A program made the position numbers and the translations under genes. From Paragordius varius (Eukaryota; Nematomorpha): a stretch of 64,000 bases of DNA. The notes under the pieces are model-generated. The model had not been told where the DNA came from. It was given only the letters and a program-made list of their open reading frames with translations, and searched no databases. How positions within the stretch are numbered: position 1 is the stretch's first letter; every line of letters starts with the position of its first letter. Shown here piece after piece: positions 25,701-37,296 of the stretch. The stretch is taken from contig OZ176055.1 of assembly GCA_964247055.1 (NCBI GenBank), positions 1,798,001-1,862,000 on the forward strand, written 5' to 3'.

Positions 25701-26427
25701 TTCTGCCGTAACACAAAAAATAAATTTGTTTCAGGGTGTTAAAGTCATTTTGAAGGGTGAAGAGGAAATCGATGAAATCGGTATATTTTTTCTGTTATGT
25801 TATTGAAATAAAAAGTATATTAATAAAAATGTATGCATTTAAAGCAAAGGTATCCAGCACGCGACCCTCCAAAGTATTTCTCCCGCAAGGACAAATTTTA
25901 AAAAATACTAAATAGACAATATAATTAAAATGTTTTTACCAAATCTTGGTAAAATGGATGGCAATAAAGTTATTGTATTCGCATTTTTTTACTGTCATAT
26001 GTATAACTCCAACTAAATATGTATTAATGCCCACATATTTTTCGAATATCAACCGTCGGATTTTTTGAGTCAGTTCGCGAAGCCATATGTGTTGGACACC
26101 TCCGATTTAAAGCATTGTTAATCTTTCTTTAATCAATAACTTTATACCATTTACGCATGTCTAAAATGAACTATATTTTACAATCTATTAAAATATTAAT
26201 ATTTAGAACAAATATACCAAATTCAACGGAAAAAGATATCATGCGCATGCAATAATGGCCAAATTTACATTGCCCTACTGATAATCATAATATTATTTGT
26301 CATTTTATCTTTGCTCCTTTTCACCCTGATAGCTAAATGCTATAATTTTAGCGGTATCCCATTTTTCGAGAATGTGTTCCTCAAACGTATGAATAAAATA
26401 GATTGTCAATTCGAAGATTTGAAATGA
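16708..26427 (+). CDS. Zona-pellucida (ZP) domain transmembrane matrix protein
   Basis: Twelve exons keep frame: 16708-16784, 17285-17398, 17470-17544, 18901-19017, 19590-20123, 20306-20496, 21002-21131, 21824-21967, 22412-22490, 25284-25518, 25594-25780 and 26207-26427 (TGA), about 700 codons. Exon one encodes a signal peptide (LLLFSLVCGTILGYPPP); its ATG exon is upstream and not found. Next come about 280 residues of Asn/Gly/Asp/Ser-rich, probably disordered sequence. The ZP module then starts at IRVFCDFSTKDM, with FEGVIYTKG and PLDGCGT in ZP-N and YDCMAHDGLNYGKI, NDDKGCP and VYFDCFANICHQKC in ZP-C. A furin-type site RIKR|S follows, then an Asn/Ser-rich linker, one membrane helix (IALLIIIILFVILSLLLFTL) and a 34-residue tail. 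ZP proteins polymerise in apical matrix, cuticle or egg coat after cleavage at that site. The exact subfamily was not assigned. The acceptor at 21824 was chosen for phase; AG at 21812 is an alternative. A 1.9-kb palindrome occupies intron 22491-25283. Confidence 0.92.
16887..17207. mobile_element. MITE-C copy 3, in intron 1 of the recognised ZP gene
   Basis: Begins TATACCATTTACTACTCAAA and ends AATTGTAAATGGCGTATA, with three or more iterations of CAATTCAAATTTACC on each side. It fills most of the intron between the signal-peptide exon (ends 16784) and the exon at 17285. Confidence 0.75.
17604..17785. mobile_element. MITE-D, palindromic TA-flanked element
   Basis: Left arm CAGTATGCATTTTAATGGTT, right arm ..CCATTAAAATGCATATTA, flanked by TA on both sides; 182 bp, non-coding, in an intron of the ZP gene. 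The CAGT terminus and TA target site are shared with MITE-A, MITE-B and the large palindrome at 22513, although the inner sequence differs. Confidence 0.7.
18170..18730 (+). repeat. Interspersed repeat R2, copy 1
   Basis: Shares a run of landmarks with 44380-44860 and with the two halves at 52540-52665 and 54202-54530: AAACTTTTCCGCCATTTTTT, TATATTATGGTTAG, CACAAAACTGTAAAAAT, AATACATGA and AAAATTGAGCTCTG. Non-coding. The class was not identified and no clear inverted ends were found. It lies in an intron of the ZP gene. Confidence 0.6.
22015..22206. mobile_element. MITE-B copy 1
   Basis: A 192-bp palindrome: CAGTAAAAATTGAAACTATA at the left, ..ATATCAGTTTTTACTG at the right, flanked by TA. The arms carry CGGACAAAACGTAATAATAC and its inverse. 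It lies in the ZP-gene intron after exon 21824-21967. Related copies are at 30030-30302 (SKP2 intron) and 41517-41795 (SLC16 intron). Confidence 0.8.
22513..24391. mobile_element. Giant palindromic (foldback) element with Tc1/mariner-type ends
   Basis: The left arm begins TA|CAGTCATGTAGACTTTATAT and the right arm ends ..ATATAAAGTCTACATGACTG|TA, an exact inverted match with a TA target duplication. The two arms (about 22513-23320 and 23385-24391) are near-identical inverted copies along their length; markers such as GGGAAGGGCGTCGG (left) and CCGACGCCCTTCCC (right) mirror each other. Towards the centre are about 100-bp sub-repeats, each containing CAGGTAAAAATTGCGGTTTT or its inverse: three in the left arm and five in the right, which explains the roughly 200-bp difference in arm length. 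The loop is about 65 bp near 23350. There is no coding capacity. It lies within the 2.8-kb intron 22491-25283 of the ZP gene. Confidence 0.88.
24807..24990. mobile_element. Small palindrome with iterated GCAACA motif
   Basis: Ends TACCATTTTTCAGT.. and ..ACTGAAAAAATGGTA (184 bp). Each arm repeats a GCAACAnTTTTTCAAGT-like unit about three times (plus-strand form on the left, TGTTGCGT form on the right). No target duplication is clear. Non-coding, in the same ZP-gene intron as the large palindrome. Confidence 0.65.
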
Positions 26428-26563
26428 TATTCGATCGTTCAATACAACAAAATTATAATTACATTTCACAATATATTATTATATATATATATATATAAAC
26501 TTGATGCCATAAGATATCTAAATTTATATATTTGATAATGTAAAAAATCTCATCTTGATACTT

Positions 26564-26586
26564 TTATTATTATTATTATTATTATG
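26564..26586. repeat. (ATT)n microsatellite
   Basis: Seven tandem ATT units in the 3' UTR region of the ZP gene. Confidence 0.85.
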
Positions 26587-26595
26587 CATATTTAC

Positions 26596-26601
26596 AATAA
26601 A
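26596..26601 (+). terminator. Candidate poly(A) signal of the ZP gene
   Basis: AATAAA, 169 bases after the TGA; a second AATAAA lies at 26618-26623. Confidence 0.45.
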
Positions 26602-26717
26602 TTTATTATAAATACAAAATAAATATTATCCCCGTGACCGTAATATATAATCTTTGGGAACATAATTGCGATTCAATTAAATATGAGCTGATTATAATTA
26701 CAGTGAAATTGAAATTA

Positions 26718-27034
26718 CAGTGTGCGTAAGTATACATTGATTGAAAGTTATTAATTATTGCCAAATAGCATATACAACAAAGGGTATTATTATATATGTA
26801 TAATTCAGCTAAAATTATATAAATTTATTATGATATTTCGATCACTACAAGTAATCCTTGTCAAGCGTAAAAATAAAATTAAAATATAAACTAAAATTTA
26901 AATTCTAAAGTAAAAATACAGTATTATTAGCTTATAGTTATTTTTTTTACTATTAGCCAATAATTCTCTTTACTGCGTATGCTATTTGGCAATATAATAA
27001 TAACTTTTTTAGCAATATATACTTAGTCTTACTG
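26718..27034. mobile_element. MITE-A copy 2 with an internal insertion
   Basis: TA|CAGTGTGCGTAAGTATA at the left and ..ACTTAGTCTTACTG|TA at the right. The inner family sequence GCATATACAACAAAGGG is interrupted by about 125 bp (roughly 26805-26930) that the other two copies lack. Confidence 0.75.
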
Positions 27035-28427
27035 TATATAAACAAAACGTAAAAATATATAATATTTTTTCAGGAAGAAGTTGTTATAAATCTCATTAAC
27101 CAGTACACCGACTGCGTAATAAAATGGATCCCGATTTTTGTTAGCCCAAAAAATAGAGCCTTTATTATTCGGTCAACAAAAAATCGTGTTTTCCATACCT
27201 TGCAATAAAAGTAATATTTGAATTGGAAAGTGCATTTATAAATAGGGTATTATAAATTTAAATTTTGAGATTTTATGATTTTTTTAAAAAAAAATATATA
27301 AATGTTATGGTAATATATTAATATAAAAGTGGACGTTTTTACTGATCAAGGAGGGATAAATTAATTGTTTAACCCGTTCAATATTTCAGATGGAAAACAA
27401 AATAAAAGTTTAATCGAGCAGAGCAAAACTTAGTTTGAATGATTAAAAAAGCTATTTTGTTTTATCTATAAATTTTATTCAAATTATTCATTTTTCTATC
27501 TAAGGTACCGAAAAGCAATTTAAAATTAAGAAACTGCAGAAGCTTAGCTTGCATTTCTGGCGTCCGCATGAATCCATGATGGCCCCTCCTGCCCCTCTAT
27601 GCAACCCCTTGCATTTAACAAAAATAATCAAATTCAAACCGTGGGCTGAGAAAGCGCTTGAAGATAAATTGGAGAAATATAATAAAATAATGAAACAGTT
27701 GGTTAGATATAAATATTGATGATACTAAAAGAGAATTTCGATCAAGATTGAAGATCATGACCACTCATTGAGTGATTTTTTATGTATTATTTGAAATAAT
27801 AATTTTTAAATACCTATTTATTTGAAACGACATTATTTTTTAAAATCCGGCGCTCATTCAAATATGGGCCAATGAATTAGTGCGCAGAAAATCAGCGTTT
27901 TTGGACAAAACTAATGCACGTTCCTATATTTTGTTTAGGTTTACTTCAAATATTTTATATCGCATTTATAAACCCTTTACTATATAACTATTGAAGCTTA
28001 TTAAAAACAAGCTATATAAAGTATTTTACTATAGTGTATTGATAAGGAAAGTTTTTCATTTGGATAAGTAAATAATTTTTAACAATCATTTAAAATAAAG
28101 CAAAATGTTCACAAATTTCTAAATCTATTCTCCTTATATATTACGGACCATCTAAAATATTTTCCAATTCTAAAAGCTGGTGAGTTTCTTTATCCAAAAA
28201 TTAATGTTATCAAACTACATTTTTAATCCTAAATTCGCAATATATATATATATATATATAAATATATATAAAACAAGATATTACTACAAAATTTATTAAT
28301 TTGTCAGGTGTGAAACTAAAAGTAATTAGCAAAACCAAATTTGGGTATAAAAGTTAGCAATGACAATATTTTATAGTATGAGTATAGTAAAAAGTAAAAT
28401 AGACATAAAATATAATCATCTATATAT
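27035..28427. other. Intergenic stretch between convergent ZP and SKP2 genes
   Basis: No gene recognised. A short open piece near 27880-27930 reads RRKSAFLDKTNARSYI, faintly like the DNARPH region of a mariner transposase, but is too short to call. A TA tract lies at 28239-28272. Confidence 0.35.
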
Positions 28428-28433
28428 TTTATT
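28428..28433 (-). terminator. Candidate poly(A) signal just after the SKP2 stop
   Basis: AATAAA on the minus strand begins one base after the TAG stop (28435-28437). If used, the 3' UTR would be extremely short; other A-rich hexamers further downstream are possible. Confidence 0.35.
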
Positions 28434-28434
28434 G

Positions 28435-31400
28435 CTAAGCTACAACTAAATCACGGGTACGTTTATTCCACACACTGGTTCGTTTTATGCCCACCGTAGG
28501 CCTCGCAATCGTTGAGAAAGGATTTTTATTAACTTCAACATGGATTCCATGCTGTTGAAACAATTGCTTTAATTGACATTCACCAAGCTCATTGACTAAA
28601 TTAAAAATGTCGAGACTGGTAAACTTTTTGAGACCGGTTAATTCTCTAAAATGAAGGAATAATATAAATTGTGTATTATATATGCATGGAGCAAATTGAT
28701 GCAATATGGATTATATATATAGTTGAAAATGTTAGGTTTTTTTTATTTTTCATTAAAGTTGTGTGGACTTAAACGGATATCAAAGATAAAACAAATAATA
28801 AATTTATATAAATATTAAATAGAAACATCTACAAATATTTTTTTATATTGAGACTATTTTTTATATTAAAAGCGCGTTAGGGTTTTACCGACAGTCATAA
28901 TCAATATATTATGAAGTAATCGTGGTTTATGTTTAAAACATTTATTCCCATCTAAAGAGACGATCAAATAACTCTACTACACTCGCGAACCAAAAATATA
29001 AAATTATAAAGTAAACTGGTACCCAATAAATGATATAATAAAAATGTTGGGGCAGGCATTATTAACATAGTGTTTGTTCACCATAAGTTAAGTTAATTAA
29101 TAGAAATTGACCTCTTAAAATTTTTTTAATAAATAAGATTCCCAAATTCATGCATTTTTACTTTTCTTAGTTTTGGATATTATTGATATCTTTCATCCTT
29201 TTTAGATTTGTCATTTGGTATAGACAAAATTATTTTTTGAAAAAAATATAAATTATTTTGTACATACAAAAGTTTGTTGGGATCAATTTTATAGCATCGA
29301 CTTAAGGCTAAGGCAGTTAAATTGGGTAATTGTTTAGATATAGTAGTTATACAAGCATTAGTTAATTGATTGCAATCACTTAAATCAAGTTCCTCTAAAA
29401 GCGGACTACACGAAACGATGCACGATACATCTATAAAAAGGATAAAAAAACATATATAATTATGATTTATGAATAAATTTATTGGATTTAAAAAAATTTG
29501 ATAATATGGTTCTAAAAAATGATGAAGGCTATAAATTATTTTTATCAATTGCCATTTAGTTCATATAATTAGTCATTATTAATAACGAAAGCTAAGAAAA
29601 TCGCAATGGTAATAGCAATTTTGAATTACAATATTTATTTTCATTTTTGGAATTTATTGACTGGTTTGACCAAATTCATATCTCAAAAATTGATTTATGG
29701 CCTAAAAGCATATATATATTAAGAGGCCAACATGCAACATGCCCTTTGAGACTTTATGAGAATTTGGAAATCCATAAATTATAAATATATGCTCATATAA
29801 CAAAATTTCCTAAATAAGTCTAACCAATTGGAAAGAACTAGAAAAAAATTGCTATATTGTGTTTGCATTTTACAGTTTTACGTTACAAATCTAATAAATT
29901 CCTTATGAATGCTCATACACATATATTATATTTCGAATGCGGCCCGCAAAGCCATTTGTGTTGAACACTTCCGGTATTCGGGATTGATATTAATATATGT
30001 AATTAAACGTTTTTTTAGCAACGTAATTACGGTAATAATTGAAATTATACGGACAAAACATTAAAATATAAGGGAAAATATTTTTTTTTCAAAAACAATA
30101 ATACTTTTTTAAACCCTAATTTATCCTATAAATAAAATACATAATTAATTGTGTTACCAATTTAAATCTCTATTATAACTTGCCATTTAAACAATGAGTT
30201 GTATTTAAAAAAAATAAGATTAAAAAAGTATGGTTGTCTTTTAGAAAAGAATATTTGTCTTTGTATTTTAACATTTTGTCCGTTTAATTCCACTTTTTAC
30301 TGTAATTACGAAAAACATAATTTATACCCGAATCTAAAAGATGATCCCTATAACCACTCATGTTTAAGCGTTTTAAAGTTTTTGGTAAGTTTTGGCAAAC
30401 TAATTTAAGATCCGGCTCCGATAAATTTGTCCAGGCCAAATTCAATTCAATCACACTAAAGAAACAATAAAGTGATTGAATTATTAAAGTAAAAGATATT
30501 ATCAAAGTTTTCTTCATAAAAAGTTCCGTTAATAAAAGAAATTAATCAGCCATATTTTTAGCACCATTTTCGATATAGTTGATATAATAAGGTATATTAA
30601 TGGTTTTCGCCTTTTAAACGGTTAATATTGAAAAAATATAAATGCATATAAGATGATAATCGTATCATAAGGGTCCTTAAATATGGGGTTAAAGACACCA
30701 TCAACTCCATATTTTCGAAATCCTATATAATAGATATCTTTATTCGTATTGGCTATATAAAAATTAAAATACTGAAAATAAAGGTGTTTAATATTTCAGG
30801 CCTTAACATTTCACGCATTTATTTATTCAAACGAGTATCTAATCAATAAAATAATATAACTCAATATTTTGACGATCCAAGTATCGTAAAAACATAAAGA
30901 AACAATATAGTTTATCGTATATTAGTAAGATAAAAAATAAAATTAGACCCTTAAATTTTTGAATTTATATTTTACCTGTTTTTTGCAAATAATTGTACGA
31001 GCAATTCGCCAGAAAAGCCGGAACATCGAGCAAAATTAACTATTTGTAAATTTGAAAGTTGAGCCAATCTAAGCATAAATTAAAAATAAAATTAAAACAA
31101 ATACAATAATGCTAAATCATGGTATTTAGTGAAACTTTTTACTATATTAAAAACCAAAGAATATTAAACCAGAGTAAAGAATGGATAGAATTCACTCTTA
31201 AAAGTATTAAGCCTATTTTCATTGTTTTATATTTTCAAATGTTTTTAGGGAATAATCCAATTATGAAAACAAATATTTAAAAGTAGATAACTTGATCTTT
31301 TCCCATACGTTAAAATGTGCAGCTAATTAGCTATAACATACATATATAAAATTTACCACATAAAAATTTGTACTTTATGCACACATATAAATCAAAATAA

Positions 31401-33106
31401 TTTTTTTCTCTAATTCTTAAACAATAGCTCATCGATTTCGGGTCTTGTACAAAAATAAAACTTAAAAATATTTTGCTATATGACGTTATTATCGTTGTAC
31501 ATAAATTTGTTAACATTTATTAAAAATAAGGACAGTTTATATTTAAAAAAATTGATAGCTTATTTAAAATATCCATGTAGTTGTAAAACTTTTTTGAACT
31601 TTAAAAACGGGGTCGATAAAATTAATAAACATGTCATTAGGCTAAAATTTTCAAAAGTATTCTTGGATTAAGATTGCAAAGTTAAGAATTATTATCAAGA
31701 TAATCCCTTGCGAACACTTATTTAAATTCTAGATTAGAACCTATTAACGCGAACAAATGTATAAATTAAATGTGCAAGGTGTTTGGTATTGTTACCAAAA
31801 AACACCGCTTAATTTTATTTAATAAAATTTGCAAAGACTCTACAACAAAATTGTACATGGCAAAAACAATCAATTTTATTTCATTGTATTTCTTATAATG
31901 GTTTTAATGTGGCAAAAAACACTATTTGAAAAGGTATGCGATTTAAAACCATAATATTTTTTGTAAGCTTAGCAATAATTTATTTATCCCTCTTGTCAAA
32001 CTTTATCCAAAAAACGTAAAAATAACTAATTTCTATAAGAAATCAACAAATTTTCTAAACTTTATAAAAATCATAAAACTTAGCTATAATTAAAATAAAA
32101 AAAAATATTCTGATTACGCTGAGATATCTCCATCAATCACATAATCCTCAAGACTTAAATGGGTTATCATTTGGTTTGTTGCAAACACTGAATTTAACAA
32201 GCTATTGGGGATGCGGGAAAAACTGAAATCTGCATGAATTAATTTTCCATTTTCGTCATTTCTTAAATTTATAATAAATGAAAGGTAGGGTTAGGTTATA
32301 TGGTTAGAAATGAAATAACAAAGAATAATAAAAAAAACGTAATTTAACTAATTTTGGGTTTTTAAATTACAATTAATGGGTCTAACCGGTATTTATGACG
32401 GTGATTTAACCTTATAAATATAACCCGAAATAAAAATTATTTTATGCAATGTTAACGAAAGATAAATGAAATTTTAAACCCGACTTAACCGGCTTTATTT
32501 TTGGACTGGTCAAGACCCTAAATTAAAGAATATTTTATTAATTTTGATGATTAAGAATAAAAAAAAGCTTCAAGTGAGCATAAAATTCCGTGTTTTAAAA
32601 CAAAATCTTAGGTATATAGTTTAAGCCAGAAAGGATATGAGTTAAAAAAATAATTCTCAAATCATAGAGATCATAAACCTTTTATATTTTATTTCTTCGG
32701 TCGAGTCACACAAAATCTATAATGATATAAATAATAGGAACTTCTATTTGGTAGGCGCGTAGGGTTTTTATACCTAACCGTAATAGATGCGAAAAACTAA
32801 TTTCAGAAATTTTTTTATTGCTTATATCCAAACATGGCCATAAAATTTCAGCATGGCTTAAAATTAAAGATTAAAATACCAAACAGCATAAAATCTTTGG
32901 CATGTCAAAGAAATTTTACACAAATCTTTTTTACATATCCAATTAAAAATGGTCAGGATCAATTCATTAGAGAGCTTATTCCAATAATCTTGATTAACAT
33001 TTATTAAATATATACTTTGTCTGTTCTTTGGGCATACAAAATCTTGTTTGTCCCATGGTGGAGAAAGTGTAAGGTCCTTTTTAATATCGTATACTTTTAT
33101 GGACAT
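28435..33106 (-). CDS. Skp2: SKP2 (FBXL1) F-box/leucine-rich-repeat protein
   Basis: Seven minus-strand exons keep frame: 33106-32880, 32856-32779, 32261-32118, 31068-30976, 30455-30328, 29430-29268 and 28645-28435, giving 347 codons. Exon 1 encodes the F-box (WNKLSNELILTIFNWICKKD..LCKISLTCQRFYAV), which in the family binds SKP1. Later exons encode leucine-rich repeats with SKP2 landmarks in order: LWPCLDIS, CSGFSGE, LNMSGYRDH, ELDLSDC and LALSRCYKIDP. The C-terminus has FSTIARPTVG, matching the FTTIARPTIG tail of known SKP2. SKP2 is the substrate receptor of an SCF ubiquitin ligase that, with CKS1, marks CDK inhibitors for degradation. The protein is shorter than human SKP2 (424 residues), mainly at the N-terminus and by about one repeat. 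The exon-5 donor GTATAA at 30327 was preferred over later GTs because it restores GYRDHLLDSDVS, aligned with human GYRKNLQKSDLS. A MITE-B copy lies in the following intron. Confidence 0.95.
30030..30302. mobile_element. MITE-B copy 2 in a SKP2 intron
   Basis: TA|CGGTAATAATTGAAATTATA at the left and ..CACTTTTTACTG|TA at the right; both arms carry CGGACAAAA and its inverse. The right end is 25 bases from the end of SKP2 exon 5 (30328), and in gene orientation its terminal CAGTAAAAAG also resembles a splice donor. Confidence 0.8.
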
Positions 33107-33278
33107 TAGGCAAATTTTTAAATGCGCGGTGAAATTAAATACATGTGTTGAGACACATTTACCGTACGAATAAAACTATATAGTTGTTTTTTTAAATTTG
33201 TCTTTAACATTTTCTACTTCAAAGCCTTACATAATAAAAACATATATAATGAAATAAAATTATTAACGATTCGAATTT

Positions 33279-33812
33279 CGGGTATCTAAATACCCCAGAA
33301 CAATTTTGAGGTGGGATTTTTTAAAAACTACTGAAGGAAACGGTCTCATTTTTAATTAATGCTTCAATCCTGGTAAAATATTTATAAATATGCCAAAATA
33401 TCTAAAAACAACTTTGGTTTCAAAAAAATTCATGTCAAACTACCTCGATGACATTTTTATTTTACTAAAATTTTTACCGTCTTCATTTAATTTTAAGGGT
33501 TTAAAGCTACATCTAAAATTGATAGAAGTAGAGAAAACGGGTTAATTTGTATTATTTTTCAATTTTATTATTGCACTCATGTTACGTGACTAAATTTTTA
33601 CCTTTCGGTTTTATCTTAAAATAAGTAATATCAAATATTTTTGAATAAAGTTTTTTTATAAATTTCGATTTATTAATGTTAATAAGTGTAAAGTTTTGCC
33701 ATGGTATTCCTTTCATATTTTTTAAAGAATTTAATTTTACACAAGCCTGGGGTATTTAACTACCCCAATTTGAGTCGAAGGAATAAAATGAATGAGTTGC
33801 ATCCAAGTGTTA
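33279..33812 (+). repeat. Repeat R1, copy 1, bounded by GGGGTA..TACCCC palindromes
   Basis: The left edge carries CGGGTATCTAAATACCCC (33279-33296) and the right edge GGGGTATTTAACTACCCC (33749-33766), followed by a tail with TGCATCCAAGTGTT. Inner landmarks are CTACTGAAGGAAAC, ATGCCAAAATATCTAAA, ATGTCAAACTAC and AAGTTTTGCCATGG. Other copies: 51110-51600 (+), 51765-52330 (-), 52340-52470 (- fragment) and 59710-60252 (+). Non-coding; class unknown. Confidence 0.75.
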
Positions 33813-35909
33813 ATGGAGAGGTAATTAAAATATTATAAATATAACATGTATTCAAAACAGGGAGGATAGGATAGTCAAATGTATAAATAAGTCGGTGTCA
33901 GCTATCCTCTATATTCTTTTACCCATACAGACAAAAAAACAATGAGGATATGATACTCATGTTGTTTTTGATTTTGGGGCTTACGAGTCAATTATAAAGA
34001 CTAGAGCTTATTGCCTTTAAAGAATCATTTTATTATTATATTAAACAGTACTCTTGCGTATGATTCAAAAATTATTTATACTTTGTAAATCCATAAAAAT
34101 GGCAAAAATTCCGCTTTGTTGAATAAAACTTTATGGGTGAAAATTAGAAATTAAATGCAAAAAATATATAAATATTATTGATATAGAAAGCATGACAAGG
34201 TGGGATAAAAAAATATTTGACTTGACTTGAAAGTTTTTCAAGTCTGCTTTCATGTGATAAAAAAAATTTAACATTAGACGAGAGAAGTCAGCAATAAAAT
34301 GATTTGGAGGTCATAAAAAATCATATGATCAAGTAAAATTTAAATTTTTAATTGTATATAGTCCACACTTGACAGATTTAAAAATATACATATAAAAATA
34401 TGCTAAATTTATCAATTCCGTGAACCCGCAAAATAAATTGATTCACGAAAACATCAAATCAATATTTAAGTCCCAATCTTGTTAAAAATTTCGAATCAAT
34501 GTACATAAATAAACGCTAAAGTACTTCATCATTAAAATATGTAGAGATTATTTTATCACAAATTTATTTTAAATGCAATGTTGATAATCAATTGAAAATA
34601 ATAATATATTATATTGCATAAACATCTTCCCATTATAATTGCAAATGGACTTCTAACAAAATAAATTGCGTGGTAAATAATGGAAAGTGTTTTAGGGCGA
34701 TTAATTTAATCAGCATAAACATTTTAGTTACCAATTAGAAAAACTTATTACGCCCACTGAGTTTGAAATTCAATAAATGCATATTGTATTGATTGTTTAT
34801 CTTTTTGTGCCTTATTTCATAAATTTTGGTTGAAAATGATCAAAATGATATTCGTAAAATTTGAATTGGGTGGCAAAAAAATATTACATTCATGGCAAAA
34901 GACTTGACTTAATTGTTTTTTATATCACCGATCTTCAAGTCCACACTTTGCTGGCTTGAGGAAACTTGCTGAGCTTGATTTACGGGTCAAGTGCCCTTTT
35001 TTCATCACCCCATCCTGGATAGATCATACAAAAAAATGAAATGCATCCTTTATTTAGAATATTTGTTCGATTGTTATGCATATATTATTTGGAAGCTTAA
35101 GGGAAACTGTAAGAATTTCGGTTAACATAAAAACATCATAGAGGATGTTTACCATTTCTTTAAACTTGGAATAAAGGTTTGAATCATTTTTGGGGAAAAT
35201 TTGTAAAGAAAACACAATTTATATAAAAAATTAATTTAAAGTATTATAATCGAATATGGTACCAGATATGTTCAGCATTATCAATAGTTTTTATGATATT
35301 TTAAAATCATGCTTTAAAATAGCATGAAGTACGGTTCACCAAAATTTTAATTAAATTATTGATAATTGTATGCATTTTATGAAGAATTTTTTTTACGATG
35401 CCACATCGCAAAATCTCGACATTTTTGCGTTTATTTTTAAGTGGCTGGTTGGGGGGGGGGTTCTGGGAAAAAAGATTTTCGGAGCCGACATTTATAAAAC
35501 TTTATAATATTGTTTTTTAATATAGTATATCATATAAAAAAATTAAAAAAGGCGGGAAAAAAATTATTTTTCATGATATGCGCATGCGAATTTTTGACAT
35601 GGAGAAACTCCATAAATGTCTTCCAACTTAAATTACCCATAAGGCCCAATACTAAAGCACAATCACAATAATGATATTATTGATCTATTTTCATCAAGAT
35701 AGTTTACATACCCCCAATTTCGTACGCAGTGTAGCGTGATCCTCTAATTCGATTTTTTGTTATGGACAATTAGAAAATAAGTGTTTTCTTCGTAAAGTCC
35801 AAAGCCACTATAAAAATCTTGATATATAATATATATAAAAATATCAATCAGGATATGCCGGATGTAGTGATAAGTCATTAATGTAATTAAGAGAAGACGT
35901 CCGCTTATA

Positions 35910-36000
35910 TTATACAGACGATTAATTTGCTATAAACCCCATTTTGTTCATCTGACACAATAACACATAATTTGAGTTCTCCAAAGAGAAATCCGTATCA
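35910..36000 (+). mobile_element. Possible mariner 5' fragment
   Basis: CAGACGATTAATTTGCTATA, then CCCCATTTTGTTCATCTGA and a following stretch, resemble bases 45861-45955 (CAGACGATTAATTTAACACA, CCCCATTTTGTTGATTTGA) just upstream of mariner remnant 3. This suggests a solo piece of the same element; no transposase similarity was seen here. Confidence 0.4.
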
Positions 36001-37115
36001 TTCAATAACACCGAATAAAAAAATTCTACGGCACGCACTTATAAAGTCATTTTCAGGTGTAATCATAGCCCTAGCCAATTTTTAATAATTAAACACTATG
36101 AATCCATCTATATCTTATCTGATAATACTCCAGCTATGATGGAAAAATTTAAATTCAAAGTTCAAGCGAATAGATTTTTCAAGAATGACTCATGATAACT
36201 AACGACTCAAGAATTAATATTTTTTTTCCAATCTTTTAAATCAATGTAACACCACCTAATTTCCAATTACTATATAAAAATGAATAAAAATATAATGGTG
36301 TCAAAAAATCGATTTGTAAAATGTAATGATCAATATTTGGATATTTGATATGAAATCAGCCGGATTTTTTTGGTCGACATGCGGCTGATTAAGCTTTTAA
36401 ATAAATATCATTAATTTCATTGTCTGTGATACTGGTTAGTTTAAGAAATATGATACCAATCTGACCACTTATAAATGATGTCTATAATCACCACCAGTCA
36501 TCATATCAAATGTAAAATATTTGTTGCAACTAATGAAATTAACCGTTTAAATAGTTATAATAAGTGTCTAAATATTATAAATAATTAATAATTTTACAAC
36601 CGTTTATTAATTTATTATATGTAATAAACATTTTAGTATGGCGGCCCATAAGCCTTTTAAGAAGTTTGATCAGTTTAATATATCAAATTATATCGCGCTT
36701 TATACGCCAATTAGAGTGTCTGGATACATTATAATATAAAATTATACGAGCTTATAACAAAAATAATTAAAAAATTAATACATAATTTCTATTATAGCGC
36801 AATAACTTTGAGTTAATTTAAAATAAGTGGCTTTACTGGAAGTTTGGACTAGCTTTAAAAAACATTGTTTTGAGTCAAGAATACCCGTACCGTTTTACCA
36901 AACACTATTAATTAAACATAAATAATATTTCAAATTTTCAACTATAATTTATTATTTGTATCTAAATGAATTAATAGTTCATTCGTTCATATATAAAATT
37001 TGATAAAAAAATATATTTTTTAATTCCACAACATATATAAAAAATTATACAAAAATATTGTTATTAAAAAATAATCTGTATGTGATTTAATCACCAATGA
37101 TATATATTTTAATTA

Positions 37116-37296
37116 CAATATGAGTAAGTATATGCTAGAAAGTTATTAATTTTTGCCAATTAGCATATACAACAAAGGGCAGTATTATTGGCTTATAATT
37201 ATTTTTTTCACTTTTTATAATTATTTGTCAATATTAATTCTCTTTGTTGCATCGGCAATAATTAATAACTTTTTAGCAATATACTTATTCATACTG
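37116..37296. mobile_element. MITE-A copy 3
   Basis: TA|CAATATGAGTAAGTATATGC at the left and ..ACTTATTCATACTG|TA at the right; 181 bp, with GCATATACAACAAAGGG inside. Closest in size and layout to copy 1. Confidence 0.78.

Noticed and set aside
27060-28000. Short open pieces (for example RRKSAFLDKTNARSYI) as a gene or mariner
   Set aside because: Too short and isolated; only a faint transposase-like motif, with no ordered landmarks.
30301-30327. Extending SKP2 exon 5 to the MITE-derived donor as the main gene model
   Set aside because: The earlier donor at 30327 gives SGYRDHLLDSDVSCIVSC, which aligns with known SKP2 without an insertion; the MITE donor is kept only as a possible alternative.
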